50,007 nt of DNA, from positions 1 through 50,007 of the forward strand of contig NZ_ASXG01000066.1 of assembly GCF_000411975.1 (NCBI RefSeq). The letters run 5' to 3'. The translations under genes were made by a program, and so were the position numbers. Position 1 is the first letter of the stretch. Each line of letters opens with the position of its first letter. The notes below the pieces were generated by a model. That model was given only the letters and a program-made list of their open reading frames with translations, did no database searches and had not been told where the DNA came from. Origin of the DNA: Amycolatopsis orientalis DSM 43388. GTDB taxonomy: Bacteria; Actinomycetota; Actinomycetes; Mycobacteriales; Pseudonocardiaceae. Shown here piece by piece: positions 35,552 through 42,495 of the stretch.

Positions 35552-36466
35552 GTGACCACCCAGACCACTCCCCTGTTCGTCCACGAGGAAGTCGCCTCGG
35601 CGTTGCGCGACGGACACCCCGTCGTCGCCCTCGAGAGCACGATCCTTTCGCACGGCCTTCCCTACGGCCGGAACCTCGACGTCGGCCGCCGGATCGAGCA
35701 AACCGTCCGGGACGGCGGCGCTGTGCCGGCCACCATCGCCGTGCTGGACGGACGGCCGGTCATCGGCCTCTCCCCCGCCGAACTGGAGCGCGTCTGCGCC
35801 CCCGATGCCGGCTTGGACAAGCTGTCCCTGCGCGATCTGGGCCCCGCGGTCGGCCTCGGCCGCTCCGGCGCCACCACCGTCGCGGGCACCTCCGCGCTCG
35901 CCGCGGCGGCCGGAATCGGCGTCTTCGCCACCGGTGGCCTCGGCGGCGTGCACCTGGGCGCGGCGCAGAGCTGGGACGTCTCGGCAGACCTGGGCGTCCT
36001 CGCCAAGGTGCCGACCGTGGTCGTCTGCTCCGGCGTGAAGTCGGTCCTGGACATCCCCGCGACCCTGGAAGTGCTGGAAACGAATTCGGTGCCGGTCCTC
36101 GGCTACCGCACCGACGACTTCCCCGCCTTCTACCTCCGCTCGTCGGGGCACCCCGTTGGCTGGCGGGTACAGGACCCGCAACAGGCCGCCGCGGTGATCG
36201 CCGCGCACCGCCGCTACGCGAATTCCGGTGTCCTGCTGGCCAATCCGATCCCGGAAGAGTCCGAAATGGACCGTGCACTGCACGATCGCCTGCTGCGGGA
36301 GGGCCTGGCGAAACTGGCCGACGCGGACGTGCACGGCGCGGACGTGACTCCCGTGCTGCTGGAGCACTTCCACACCGCCAGCGAAGGCGTCAGCATCGAC
36401 GCGAACGAAGCTTTGGTGCTGTCCAACGCCAAACTCGCCGCCGAAGTAGCGGTGGCCCTCTCGTGA
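35552..36466 (+). CDS. psuG: Pseudouridine-5'-phosphate glycosidase
   Basis: 304 aa. PsuG cleaves the C-C glycosidic bond of pseudouridine 5'-phosphate to uracil and ribose 5-phosphate. Conserved residues are placed as in the E. coli enzyme: Glu 28 (ALESTILSHGLPYGRN), Lys 90 and Lys 163 in VVCSGVKSVLD, the Lys that forms the covalent sugar intermediate in that enzyme. The segments VFATGGLGGVHLGAA and a NPIPEESEMD near the C-terminus are family hallmarks. GTG at 35552. It overlaps psuK as GTGA, so the two are coupled. Confidence 0.96.
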   Translation: MTTQTTPLFVHEEVASALRDGHPVVALESTILSHGLPYGRNLDVGRRIEQTVRDGGAVPATIAVLDGRPVIGLSPAELERVCAPDAGLDKLSLRDLGPAVGLGRSGATTVAGTSALAAAAGIGVFATGGLGGVHLGAAQSWDVSADLGVLAKVPTVVVCSGVKSVLDIPATLEVLETNSVPVLGYRTDDFPAFYLRSSGHPVGWRVQDPQQAAAVIAAHRRYANSGVLLANPIPEESEMDRALHDRLLREGLAKLADADVHGADVTPVLLEHFHTASEGVSIDANEALVLSNAKLAAEVAVALS

Positions 36467-37332
36467 CCGGAATCGTAGTAGTGGGCGACGCGGGCTTGGA
36501 CGTCGTCGCGCGACACGACCAGCCCCTCCCGCACGGCGGCGACGCCCGAGCCGCGATCCGCTTCACCGGCGGAGGCGCCGGAGCGAACACGGCCCTGTGG
36601 CTGCGTTCCCTTGGCGCGGAAACCACCTTGATCGCCCGAATCGGCGACGACTCGGGCGGCCGCCTGATCCGAGCCGAGCTGGAGGCCGCGGGCGTCCGTT
36701 GCGCGTTCGCGACCGACCCGGAAGCCCCGACCTGCTGTGTGGTCGTCCTGGTGGACGGAGAAGGCCAACGAAGCATGCTCGCCGACCGCGGCGCCAACAA
36801 ACGCTTCGCCCCCGAGGACGTCACCCCAGCCGCCCTCGCCGGCTCCACCCACCTGCACCTGTCGGGCTATGTCCTGCTCGACCCGTCTTCGCGCCCCGCG
36901 GGCCTGGCCGCGCTCGCCGCCGCCAAGGAAGCCGGGCTGACCACGTCCGTGGACCCCCAAGCCGCCGCCCACATCCACGACCCGGCCGCTTTCCTGGACG
37001 ACGTACGCGGCACCGACCTGCTCATGCCGAACACCGAGGAGTTAGTCGCCCTGACCGGCTCCTCCGACCCGTCCTCCGCCGAAGAGCTACTGGACACCGT
37101 CGGCGCGGTAGTGGTCACCGCCGGGCTGGACGGCGCGAGCTGGATCGACGCCACCGGCATCTCGACAGTCCCCGCAGTAGAAACCACCTGCGTCGACTCG
37201 ACCGGCGCAGGCGACGCCTTCGACGCAGGCGTCCTCACCACCTGGCTGGCCGGAAAGTCCACAATGGACGTCCTGCGCACCGGCACCCAACTGGGCGCAC
37301 TGGCAGTAAGCCGCATCGGCCCCCAACCCTGA
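36463..37332 (+). CDS. psuK: PfkB-type kinase, probable pseudouridine kinase
   Basis: 289 aa ribokinase-fold enzyme. N-terminal GDAGLDVVARHDQPLP and RFTGGGAGANTALWLRSLG (the PfkB first signature), the Asp in MPNTEELVALTG, and the second signature DSTGAGDAFDAGVLTTWL with the catalytic Asp. The context supports pseudouridine as substrate: psuG overlaps its start by four bases, and PsuK makes the 5'-phosphate that PsuG cleaves. On sequence alone it could be another PfkB sugar kinase. The stop is followed after five bases by the 26-bp hairpin, which may terminate the operon. Confidence 0.88.
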   Translation: MTGIVVVGDAGLDVVARHDQPLPHGGDARAAIRFTGGGAGANTALWLRSLGAETTLIARIGDDSGGRLIRAELEAAGVRCAFATDPEAPTCCVVVLVDGEGQRSMLADRGANKRFAPEDVTPAALAGSTHLHLSGYVLLDPSSRPAGLAALAAAKEAGLTTSVDPQAAAHIHDPAAFLDDVRGTDLLMPNTEELVALTGSSDPSSAEELLDTVGAVVVTAGLDGASWIDATGISTVPAVETTCVDSTGAGDAFDAGVLTTWLAGKSTMDVLRTGTQLGALAVSRIGPQP

Positions 37333-37337
37333 CCCAC

Positions 37338-37392
37338 GTCCGTGAAGGGCTCCTTGAGGGAATCTGATTCCCTCAAGGAGCCCTTCACGGAC
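37338..37392. repeat. Perfect 26-bp hairpin, copy 2
   Basis: 37338-37363 is exactly complementary to 37367-37392, loop CTG. The arms are identical to those at 25132. It begins five bases after the psuK stop and could serve as its terminator. Confidence 0.95.
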
Positions 37393-37536
37393 CACCCGCA
37401 GCCGGAACGCGCCCCAACGCGGCATCGGGAGCGCCTCCGGACCCGCGAACCCCCGCACCAAGCCACCCGAGCCGCGCACCCCACCGCCAACCGCAGCCGC
37501 TGCACCCAAAATTCGAGGCACCCAGCCCCTCCCCCG

Positions 37537-37641
37537 CACCCCGATACGAAGCCTCCCTGCGGTCTTGGGGTGCTTGTCAAGGCACGCTTTCCCGCCTTGA
37601 CAAGCACCCCAAGACCGTCAGCACAATCAAGCTTCGGGGTG
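37537..37641. repeat. 105-nt nested palindromic element, copy C
   Basis: Outer arms CACCCCGA (37537-37544) and TCGGGGTG (37634-37641). The inner stem variable part reads GTCTTGGGG on the left and CCCCAAGAC on the right, two compensated changes from copy A. The loop has one extra base. Confidence 0.9.
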
Positions 37642-37694
37642 CCCCACGCACGCCGGAGGGCGCAATGTCGCCGCCAGGCGACGAGCCGAGACCC

Positions 37695-37732
37695 CACAGC
37701 CGACTCACAGGAAGCACACATCGCGCCCACAC
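37695..37732 (+). promoter_or_regulatory. PhoP-like 11-bp-phased repeat upstream of the sensor kinase
   Basis: CACAG at 37695 and 37706, CACAT at 37717 and CACAC at 37728, each 11 bases apart; the first two are CCACAGC and TCACAGG with four-base spacers. The first CACAG is 60 bases before the kinase ATG (37755). The layout matches two other copies at 39255 and 41170 and the M. tuberculosis PhoP consensus TCACAGC-N4-TCACAGC. Confidence 0.8.
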
Positions 37733-37754
37733 CGTCGGAACGCACGCTCAGGTC

Positions 37755-39275
37755 ATGAGTTCGCGCAGGAAATTCGCCGCCCGGTTCGGGCGCCGGTCGC
37801 TGCGCGCGAAACTCACGGTGTCCGTCGTCGTCCTGTTGTCCCTCGTCTGCTTGGTGATCGGCGTGATCAGCGAGTTCGCCCTCCGCGCGTTCCTGATGTC
37901 GCAGACCGACGCCCAGCTCTCCGCCGCGACCGCCCGTGCCCTGGACTTCGCCACTCACCCCGGCCCGCCCGGCGACGGGGAACGCAACCCGCTGGACGCC
38001 CCGGGACAAGGCGCGGGCACCGTCAACGCGCACTTCTCCCCCGAGGGCACGAACGGCACCGGCGGCTGGCTCTCCCAGCACGGCCAGCGCGTCACCCTCA
38101 CCTCCGACGAACTGGCCGCCCTCCAAGACCTCCCCACCAACGGCCGCCCCTACACCCGCACCATCGGTTCCCTCGGCGACTACCGCCTCACCGCGTTCCC
38201 GGTCCCGGACGGCGTGGTCATCACCGGCGTGCCCCTGGCCCCGATGCAGCAAACCCTGCTGACCGTCGGCCTCATCCTCTTCGGCGTCGCCGCCGCCGGA
38301 GTCACCGGTGCCGCGTTCCTCGGCGCGTTCGCCGTCCGTCGCACGCTGCGTCCGCTGGAACGCGTCGCGGAGACCGCCTCCCGGGTCTCCGAACTCCCGC
38401 TGGACCGCGGCGACGTCGACCTGTCCGTCCGAGTCCCCGCCCAGGACACCGATCCGCGCACCGAGGTCGGCCAGGTCGGCGCGGCGCTGAACCACATGCT
38501 CGGCCACATCTCCTCCGCGCTCGAAGCCCGGCACGCCAGCGAACTGCGGGTCCGCCGCTTCGTCGCCGACGCCAGCCACGAGCTGCGCACCCCGCTCGCC
38601 GCGATCCGCGGGTACGCCGAACTCGCCGGGCGGTCGGACAGCCACGCCCCGCCGGACGTCGCGCACTCGATGTCCCGGATCGAGTCCGAGGCCGACCGGA
38701 TGACCGCGCTCGTCGAGGACCTCCTCCTGCTCGCCCGCCTCGACGCGGGCCGCCCGCTCGACGTCGCCGAAGTCGACCTGACCCGGTTGGTCGCGGATGC
38801 GGTCGGCGACGCGCACGTGGCCGGCCCGCACCACGTCTGGCAGCTTTCGATGTCGGAGGAACCGATCCTCGTCCTGGGCGACGTCCAACGGCTGCACCAG
38901 GTTTTGGCGAACCTGCTCGCGAACGCCCGGGTCCACACACCGCCCGGCACGACAGTGGTCACCGCCCTCACGCGGTCCGCGGACGGCAGTGCCCTGGTCA
39001 CCGTGACCGACGACGGCCCGGGCATTCCCGCGGAACTGCAGCCAGCGGTGTTCGAACGCTTCGCCCGCGGGGACTCGTCCCGGTCGCGGGCGGCCGGTTC
39101 GACCGGGCTGGGCCTGGCGATCGCCTCCGCGGTGCTGACCGCCCACCACGGCACGATCGCCATGCGCAGCCGCCCAGGCCAGACCGAATTCGCCGTGCGG
39201 CTGCCGGTCGTGGTCCCGGGTCCGCGGACGCCGGCCGGGGATGACCGCAAGTCCCACAGCGGGCACACAGGGTAG
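37755..39275 (+). CDS. OmpR-class sensor histidine kinase with no adjacent regulator
   Basis: 506 aa. Transmembrane helix at about 20-42, an extracytoplasmic sensor of about 130 residues (with an asparagine/glycine-rich HFSPEGTNGTGGW part), a second helix near 165-190, and a HAMP-type segment (FAVRRTLRPLERVAETASRVSEL). The HisKA box reads RRFVADASHELRTPLAAIRGYAEL with the phospho-accepting His, and the HATPase has LHQVLANLLANARVHTP (N), VTDDGPGIP (G1) and GLGLAIASAVLTAHHG (G2). ATG at 37755 puts the start exactly 60 bases from the upstream repeat, as in the two glycosyltransferase genes. No response regulator lies on either side. Similar in layout to PhoR/TrcS/TcrY-type kinases. Confidence 0.93.
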   Translation: MSSRRKFAARFGRRSLRAKLTVSVVVLLSLVCLVIGVISEFALRAFLMSQTDAQLSAATARALDFATHPGPPGDGERNPLDAPGQGAGTVNAHFSPEGTNGTGGWLSQHGQRVTLTSDELAALQDLPTNGRPYTRTIGSLGDYRLTAFPVPDGVVITGVPLAPMQQTLLTVGLILFGVAAAGVTGAAFLGAFAVRRTLRPLERVAETASRVSELPLDRGDVDLSVRVPAQDTDPRTEVGQVGAALNHMLGHISSALEARHASELRVRRFVADASHELRTPLAAIRGYAELAGRSDSHAPPDVAHSMSRIESEADRMTALVEDLLLLARLDAGRPLDVAEVDLTRLVADAVGDAHVAGPHHVWQLSMSEEPILVLGDVQRLHQVLANLLANARVHTPPGTTVVTALTRSADGSALVTVTDDGPGIPAELQPAVFERFARGDSSRSRAAGSTGLGLAIASAVLTAHHGTIAMRSRPGQTEFAVRLPVVVPGPRTPAGDDRKSHSGHTG

Positions 39276-39281
39276 GCACAT
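39255..39281 (+). promoter_or_regulatory. PhoP-like phased repeat upstream of the first GT39 gene
   Basis: CACAG at 39255 and 39266 and CACAT at 39277, 11 bases apart: CCACAGC, ACACAGG and GCACATC with four-base spacers. The first is 60 bases before the ATG at 39315. The box overlaps the last codons of the sensor kinase gene. Confidence 0.8.
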
Positions 39282-39314
39282 CCCGGCCCCAGGTCGTCCC
39301 GCGAGGCTGGCCGC

Positions 39315-41126
39315 ATGACCGCAGTCGCGACCCAGCCAGCCGTTCCCGCCGCGCCGGTCGAGCGCGCCGAGCCACGGTGGGTGCGTCCCGCCCTCGTGCT
39401 GCTGCTCGTCGCCACCGCCGCGCTGTACCTGTGGGATCTCGGCGCGTCCGGCTGGGCCAACGCGTTCTACTCCGCCGCGGCGCAAGCCGGAACGCAGAGT
39501 TGGAAGGCGTTGTTCTTCGGCTCCACCGACGCGGCGAACGGCATCACCGTGGACAAGACGCCGGCCGCGCTCTGGGTGATGAGCCTGTCCGCACGGCTCT
39601 TCGGGGTGAACGCGTGGAGCATTCTCGTGCCGCAAGCCTTGATGGGTGTCGGCTCCACCTGGCTGCTCTACGCGACGGTCCGGCGCACTTCCGGGGCCGC
39701 GGCGGGATTGCTCGCCGGTTCGGTCCTCGCCCTCACCCCTGCCGCGGCCTTGATCTTCCGCTTCAACAATCCGGACGCGTTGCTGGTGCTGCTGCTCATC
39801 GCCGGGGCTTACGGCACGGTGCGCGCGATCGAGAAGGCCAGTCCGAAGTGGCTGGTTTTCGCGGGCGTGGCCATCGGATTCGGCTTCCTGGCGAAGATGC
39901 TGCAGGCGTTCCTCGTCCTGCCCGCTTTCGCGCTCGCCTACCTGGTGGCGGCACCGGCCGCCCTCGGCAAACGGCTCCTGCACTTGCTCGCCGGGCTGGC
40001 CGCGGTCGTGGTTTCCGCGGGCTGGTATCTCGCCGTCGTGGCGCTGTGGCCGGCCGCCGACCGGCCGTACATCGGCGGCTCGCAACACAACAGCCTGATT
40101 GAACTCGCCTTGGGCTACAACGGTTTCGGCCGCATCACCGGCGACGAAACCGGCAGCGTCGGCGGCAACCCGGGCGGAGGCTGGGGCAGCACCGGACTGT
40201 TCCGGTTGTTCGGCAGCGAAATGGCGGGCGGCATCGCGTGGCTGCTCCCCGCGGCGGTACTCGGGCTCGGCGCCGGCCTGTGGTTCACGCGTTACGCGCC
40301 GCGCACCGACCGCAGCCGCGCTTCCCTGCTTCTCTGGGGCGGCTGGCTGATCGTCACCGCCGCGGTGTTCAGCTTCATGGGCGGGATCATCCATCCCTAC
40401 TACACCGTCGCCCTCGCCCCGGCGATCGCCGCGCTCGTCGGGACCGCGGCGGTCCAGTTGTGGCGCATCCGCGGCAATCCGGCCGCTGTCGGGTTTTTGA
40501 GCGGTGGGGTCGCACTGACCACGCTGACGAGTTACCTGCTGTTGAACGGTTCTTGGCAGCCATGGCTCGCCCCGACCGTGCTGATTCTCGGGCTCTTGGC
40601 CGCTGCCGCACTGTTTTTCGTTCCGCACTTCGGCCGGGTCGCCGCGGTGGCAGGCCTGGTCGTGCTGCTGCTCGGAAGCGGCGCGTACAGCCTCGCGACC
40701 GCGGCGACTCCGCACAGCGGCGCGATTCCGTCCGCCGGCCCGAACACCCGGCAAATGTTCGGCGGCGGCGGTTTGCTCGGCACCACCCTGCCGGGCGAGA
40801 ACCTGACCGCCTTGCTGCAGAAGGCCGGCGACTACCGGTGGGCCGCGGCGACCGTCGGATCCAACAACGCCGCCGGATACCAGCTCGCCAGCGGAAAACC
40901 CGTGCTCGCCGTGGGCGGATTCAACGGCACCGACCCGTATCCGACGCTCGAGCAGTTCGAGCAGTACGTCCGGCAAGGGCAGATCCGCTACTTCCTCGGC
41001 GACGGCTTGGCCATGCGCGGTTCGAGCAGCGGAAGCGACGCCGCCGCCCGGATCGTCCAGTGGGTCGCCGATAACTGCCGAATGACCACAGTGGACGGAG
41101 TCTCCGTCTATGTCCTGACTGCCTGA
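39315..41126 (+). CDS. GT39-like polyprenyl-sugar glycosyltransferase 1
   Basis: 603 aa multi-pass membrane enzyme, PMT/ArnT-like (YkcB type). N-terminal helix at about 25-45 (WVRPALVLLLVATAALYLWDL) is followed by an external loop GWANAFYSAAAQAGTQSWKALFFGSTDAANGITVDKTPAALW, the region that holds the catalytic Asp in this group. About eleven helices follow, with FRFNNPDALLVLLLIAGAYGTVRAIEKASPKWLVFAG. A C-terminal extracytoplasmic part (NLTALLQKAGDYRWAAATVGSNNAAGY) closes the protein. It should move a sugar from a polyprenyl phosphate carrier to an envelope acceptor. ATG at 39315, 60 bases from the phased repeat. Paralog of the gene at 42492. Confidence 0.92.
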   Translation: MTAVATQPAVPAAPVERAEPRWVRPALVLLLVATAALYLWDLGASGWANAFYSAAAQAGTQSWKALFFGSTDAANGITVDKTPAALWVMSLSARLFGVNAWSILVPQALMGVGSTWLLYATVRRTSGAAAGLLAGSVLALTPAAALIFRFNNPDALLVLLLIAGAYGTVRAIEKASPKWLVFAGVAIGFGFLAKMLQAFLVLPAFALAYLVAAPAALGKRLLHLLAGLAAVVVSAGWYLAVVALWPAADRPYIGGSQHNSLIELALGYNGFGRITGDETGSVGGNPGGGWGSTGLFRLFGSEMAGGIAWLLPAAVLGLGAGLWFTRYAPRTDRSRASLLLWGGWLIVTAAVFSFMGGIIHPYYTVALAPAIAALVGTAAVQLWRIRGNPAAVGFLSGGVALTTLTSYLLLNGSWQPWLAPTVLILGLLAAAALFFVPHFGRVAAVAGLVVLLLGSGAYSLATAATPHSGAIPSAGPNTRQMFGGGGLLGTTLPGENLTALLQKAGDYRWAAATVGSNNAAGYQLASGKPVLAVGGFNGTDPYPTLEQFEQYVRQGQIRYFLGDGLAMRGSSSGSDAAARIVQWVADNCRMTTVDGVSVYVLTA

Positions 41127-41169
41127 TTCCATGCCGTGCGGCCAAGATCACCCGAGCGGGCGTACGTCG

Positions 41170-41196
41170 CACAGCGCAGGCACAGGAACACCACAA
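41170..41196 (+). promoter_or_regulatory. PhoP-like phased repeat upstream of the GT2 gene
   Basis: CACAG at 41170 and 41181 and CACAA at 41192, 11 bases apart: GCACAGC, GCACAGG and CCACAAC with four-base spacers. The first is 60 bases before the ATG at 41230. Confidence 0.8.
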
Positions 41197-41229
41197 CGTG
41201 GCCAAAGCCCGGTCCACGACGGTGAACTC

Positions 41230-42495
41230 ATGAACGCCACCGCCCCCTCCCGCAGCGGCGCCCCGCGGCCCGGGACGACTCCGGTCGGCCTCGGCGGCCC
41301 GCATCCCGTCCTCGACGTCGTCATCCCGGTCTACAACGAGGAAGCCGACCTCGAACCGTGCATCCGCAGACTGCGCGCGCATCTCGCCGAACGCGCCGGA
41401 TACCCGTACCGGATCACCGTCGCGGACAACGCGAGCACCGACAAAACCCTTGCTGTGGCCGAAGAACTCGCTCGCGAATTCCCCGAGGTCGAGGTGCACC
41501 ACCTGGACGAGAAGGGCCGCGGCCGCGCGCTGCGGGCCGTCTGGTCGTCCTCGGACGCCGCGGTGCTGGCCTATATGGACGTGGACCTCTCCACCGACCT
41601 GGCCGCGCTGGACCCGCTCGTCGCGCCGCTGTTGTCCGGACATTCGGACGTCGCGATCGGCAGCCGGCTCGCCCGCGGCGCCCGGGTGGTCCGCGGACCG
41701 AAGCGAGAGTTCATCTCCCGCTGCTACAACCTGATCCTTCGCGGCACGCTGGCGGCGAGATTCTCCGACGCGCAATGCGGCTTCAAGGCGATCCGCGCCG
41801 ACGTCGCCCGCGCGCTGCTTCCCCACGTGCGCGACACCGGCTGGTTCTTCGACACCGAACTGCTCGTCCTCGCCCAGCGCGCCGGCCTGCGGATCCACGA
41901 GGTGCCGGTCGACTGGGTCGACGACCCGGATTCGTCGGTCGACCTCTTCGCGACCGCCGCCGCCGACCTCAAAGGCATCGCCCGGGTCACCCGCGCGACG
42001 CTCACCGGCGAGATCCCGGTGCGCCGGCTGCGCGAGCAGCTCGGCCGCGAACCGATCGGCGTGGAGGCCCCCGGGGTGTCCCCGAGCCTGGTCAAGCAAC
42101 TCGTCCGGTTCGCCGCGGTCGGTGTCGCGAGCACGGTCGCGTACCTGCTGCTTTTCCTGCTGCTGCGGACCATGGTCGGCGCGCAGGCGGCCAACTTCAC
42201 CGCACTGCTCGTCACCGCGATCGCGAACACCGCGGTGAACCGGCGGGTGACGTTCGGCGTCCGCGGCCGGGCCGGCGCCGGGCGGCATCAGTTCGAGGGG
42301 CTGCTCGTGTTCGGCCTCGGGCTGGCGCTGACCAGCGGGTCGCTCGCGCTGCTCAACCACACCACCCATCCCGGGCTCGTGCTGGAGACGACCGTGCTCG
42401 TGCTGGCGAATCTCGCCGCCACGGTGCTCCGGTTCCTCCTGCTGCGCGGCTGGGTCTTCAATCCGCGCCGAACCGCTACCGAGGAGTCGTCTTGA
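41230..42495 (+). CDS. GT2-GtrA bifunctional polyprenyl-phosphate sugar synthase
   Basis: 421 aa. Residues about 20-240 are a GT-A glycosyltransferase family 2 domain (DVVIPVYNEEADLEPCIRRLRAHL, the DxD-like DVDLSTDLAAL, and AARFSDAQCGFKAIRADVARALL). Residues about 285-400 are a GtrA domain with four helices (FAAVGVASTVAYLLLFLLLRTM ... NRRVTFGVRG). Similar fusions make a polyprenyl-phosphate sugar and flip it across the membrane. ATG at 41230, exactly 60 bases after the phased repeat; earlier in-frame codons lack a start context. Its stop overlaps the TTG of the next GT39 gene. Confidence 0.93.
   Translation: MNATAPSRSGAPRPGTTPVGLGGPHPVLDVVIPVYNEEADLEPCIRRLRAHLAERAGYPYRITVADNASTDKTLAVAEELAREFPEVEVHHLDEKGRGRALRAVWSSSDAAVLAYMDVDLSTDLAALDPLVAPLLSGHSDVAIGSRLARGARVVRGPKREFISRCYNLILRGTLAARFSDAQCGFKAIRADVARALLPHVRDTGWFFDTELLVLAQRAGLRIHEVPVDWVDDPDSSVDLFATAAADLKGIARVTRATLTGEIPVRRLREQLGREPIGVEAPGVSPSLVKQLVRFAAVGVASTVAYLLLFLLLRTMVGAQAANFTALLVTAIANTAVNRRVTFGVRGRAGAGRHQFEGLLVFGLGLALTSGSLALLNHTTHPGLVLETTVLVLANLAATVLRFLLLRGWVFNPRRTATEESS

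Larger units (their letters stand above)
37333..37694. other. Intergenic region with two repeat elements
   Basis: Apart from the hairpin (37338-37392) and the nested element copy C (37537-37641) this stretch has no gene. The bases around the element share words with copy A (GAGGCACCCAGCCCC to the left, GCAATGTCGCC and GCGACGAGCC to the right). Confidence 0.7.

Noticed and set aside
36867..41132. A very long leftward open frame of over 1400 codons
   Set aside because: It runs antisense across psuK, the kinase and a GT39 gene. The sequence is Arg/Gly/Asp-rich with no domain, as expected for the reverse strand of high-GC genes.
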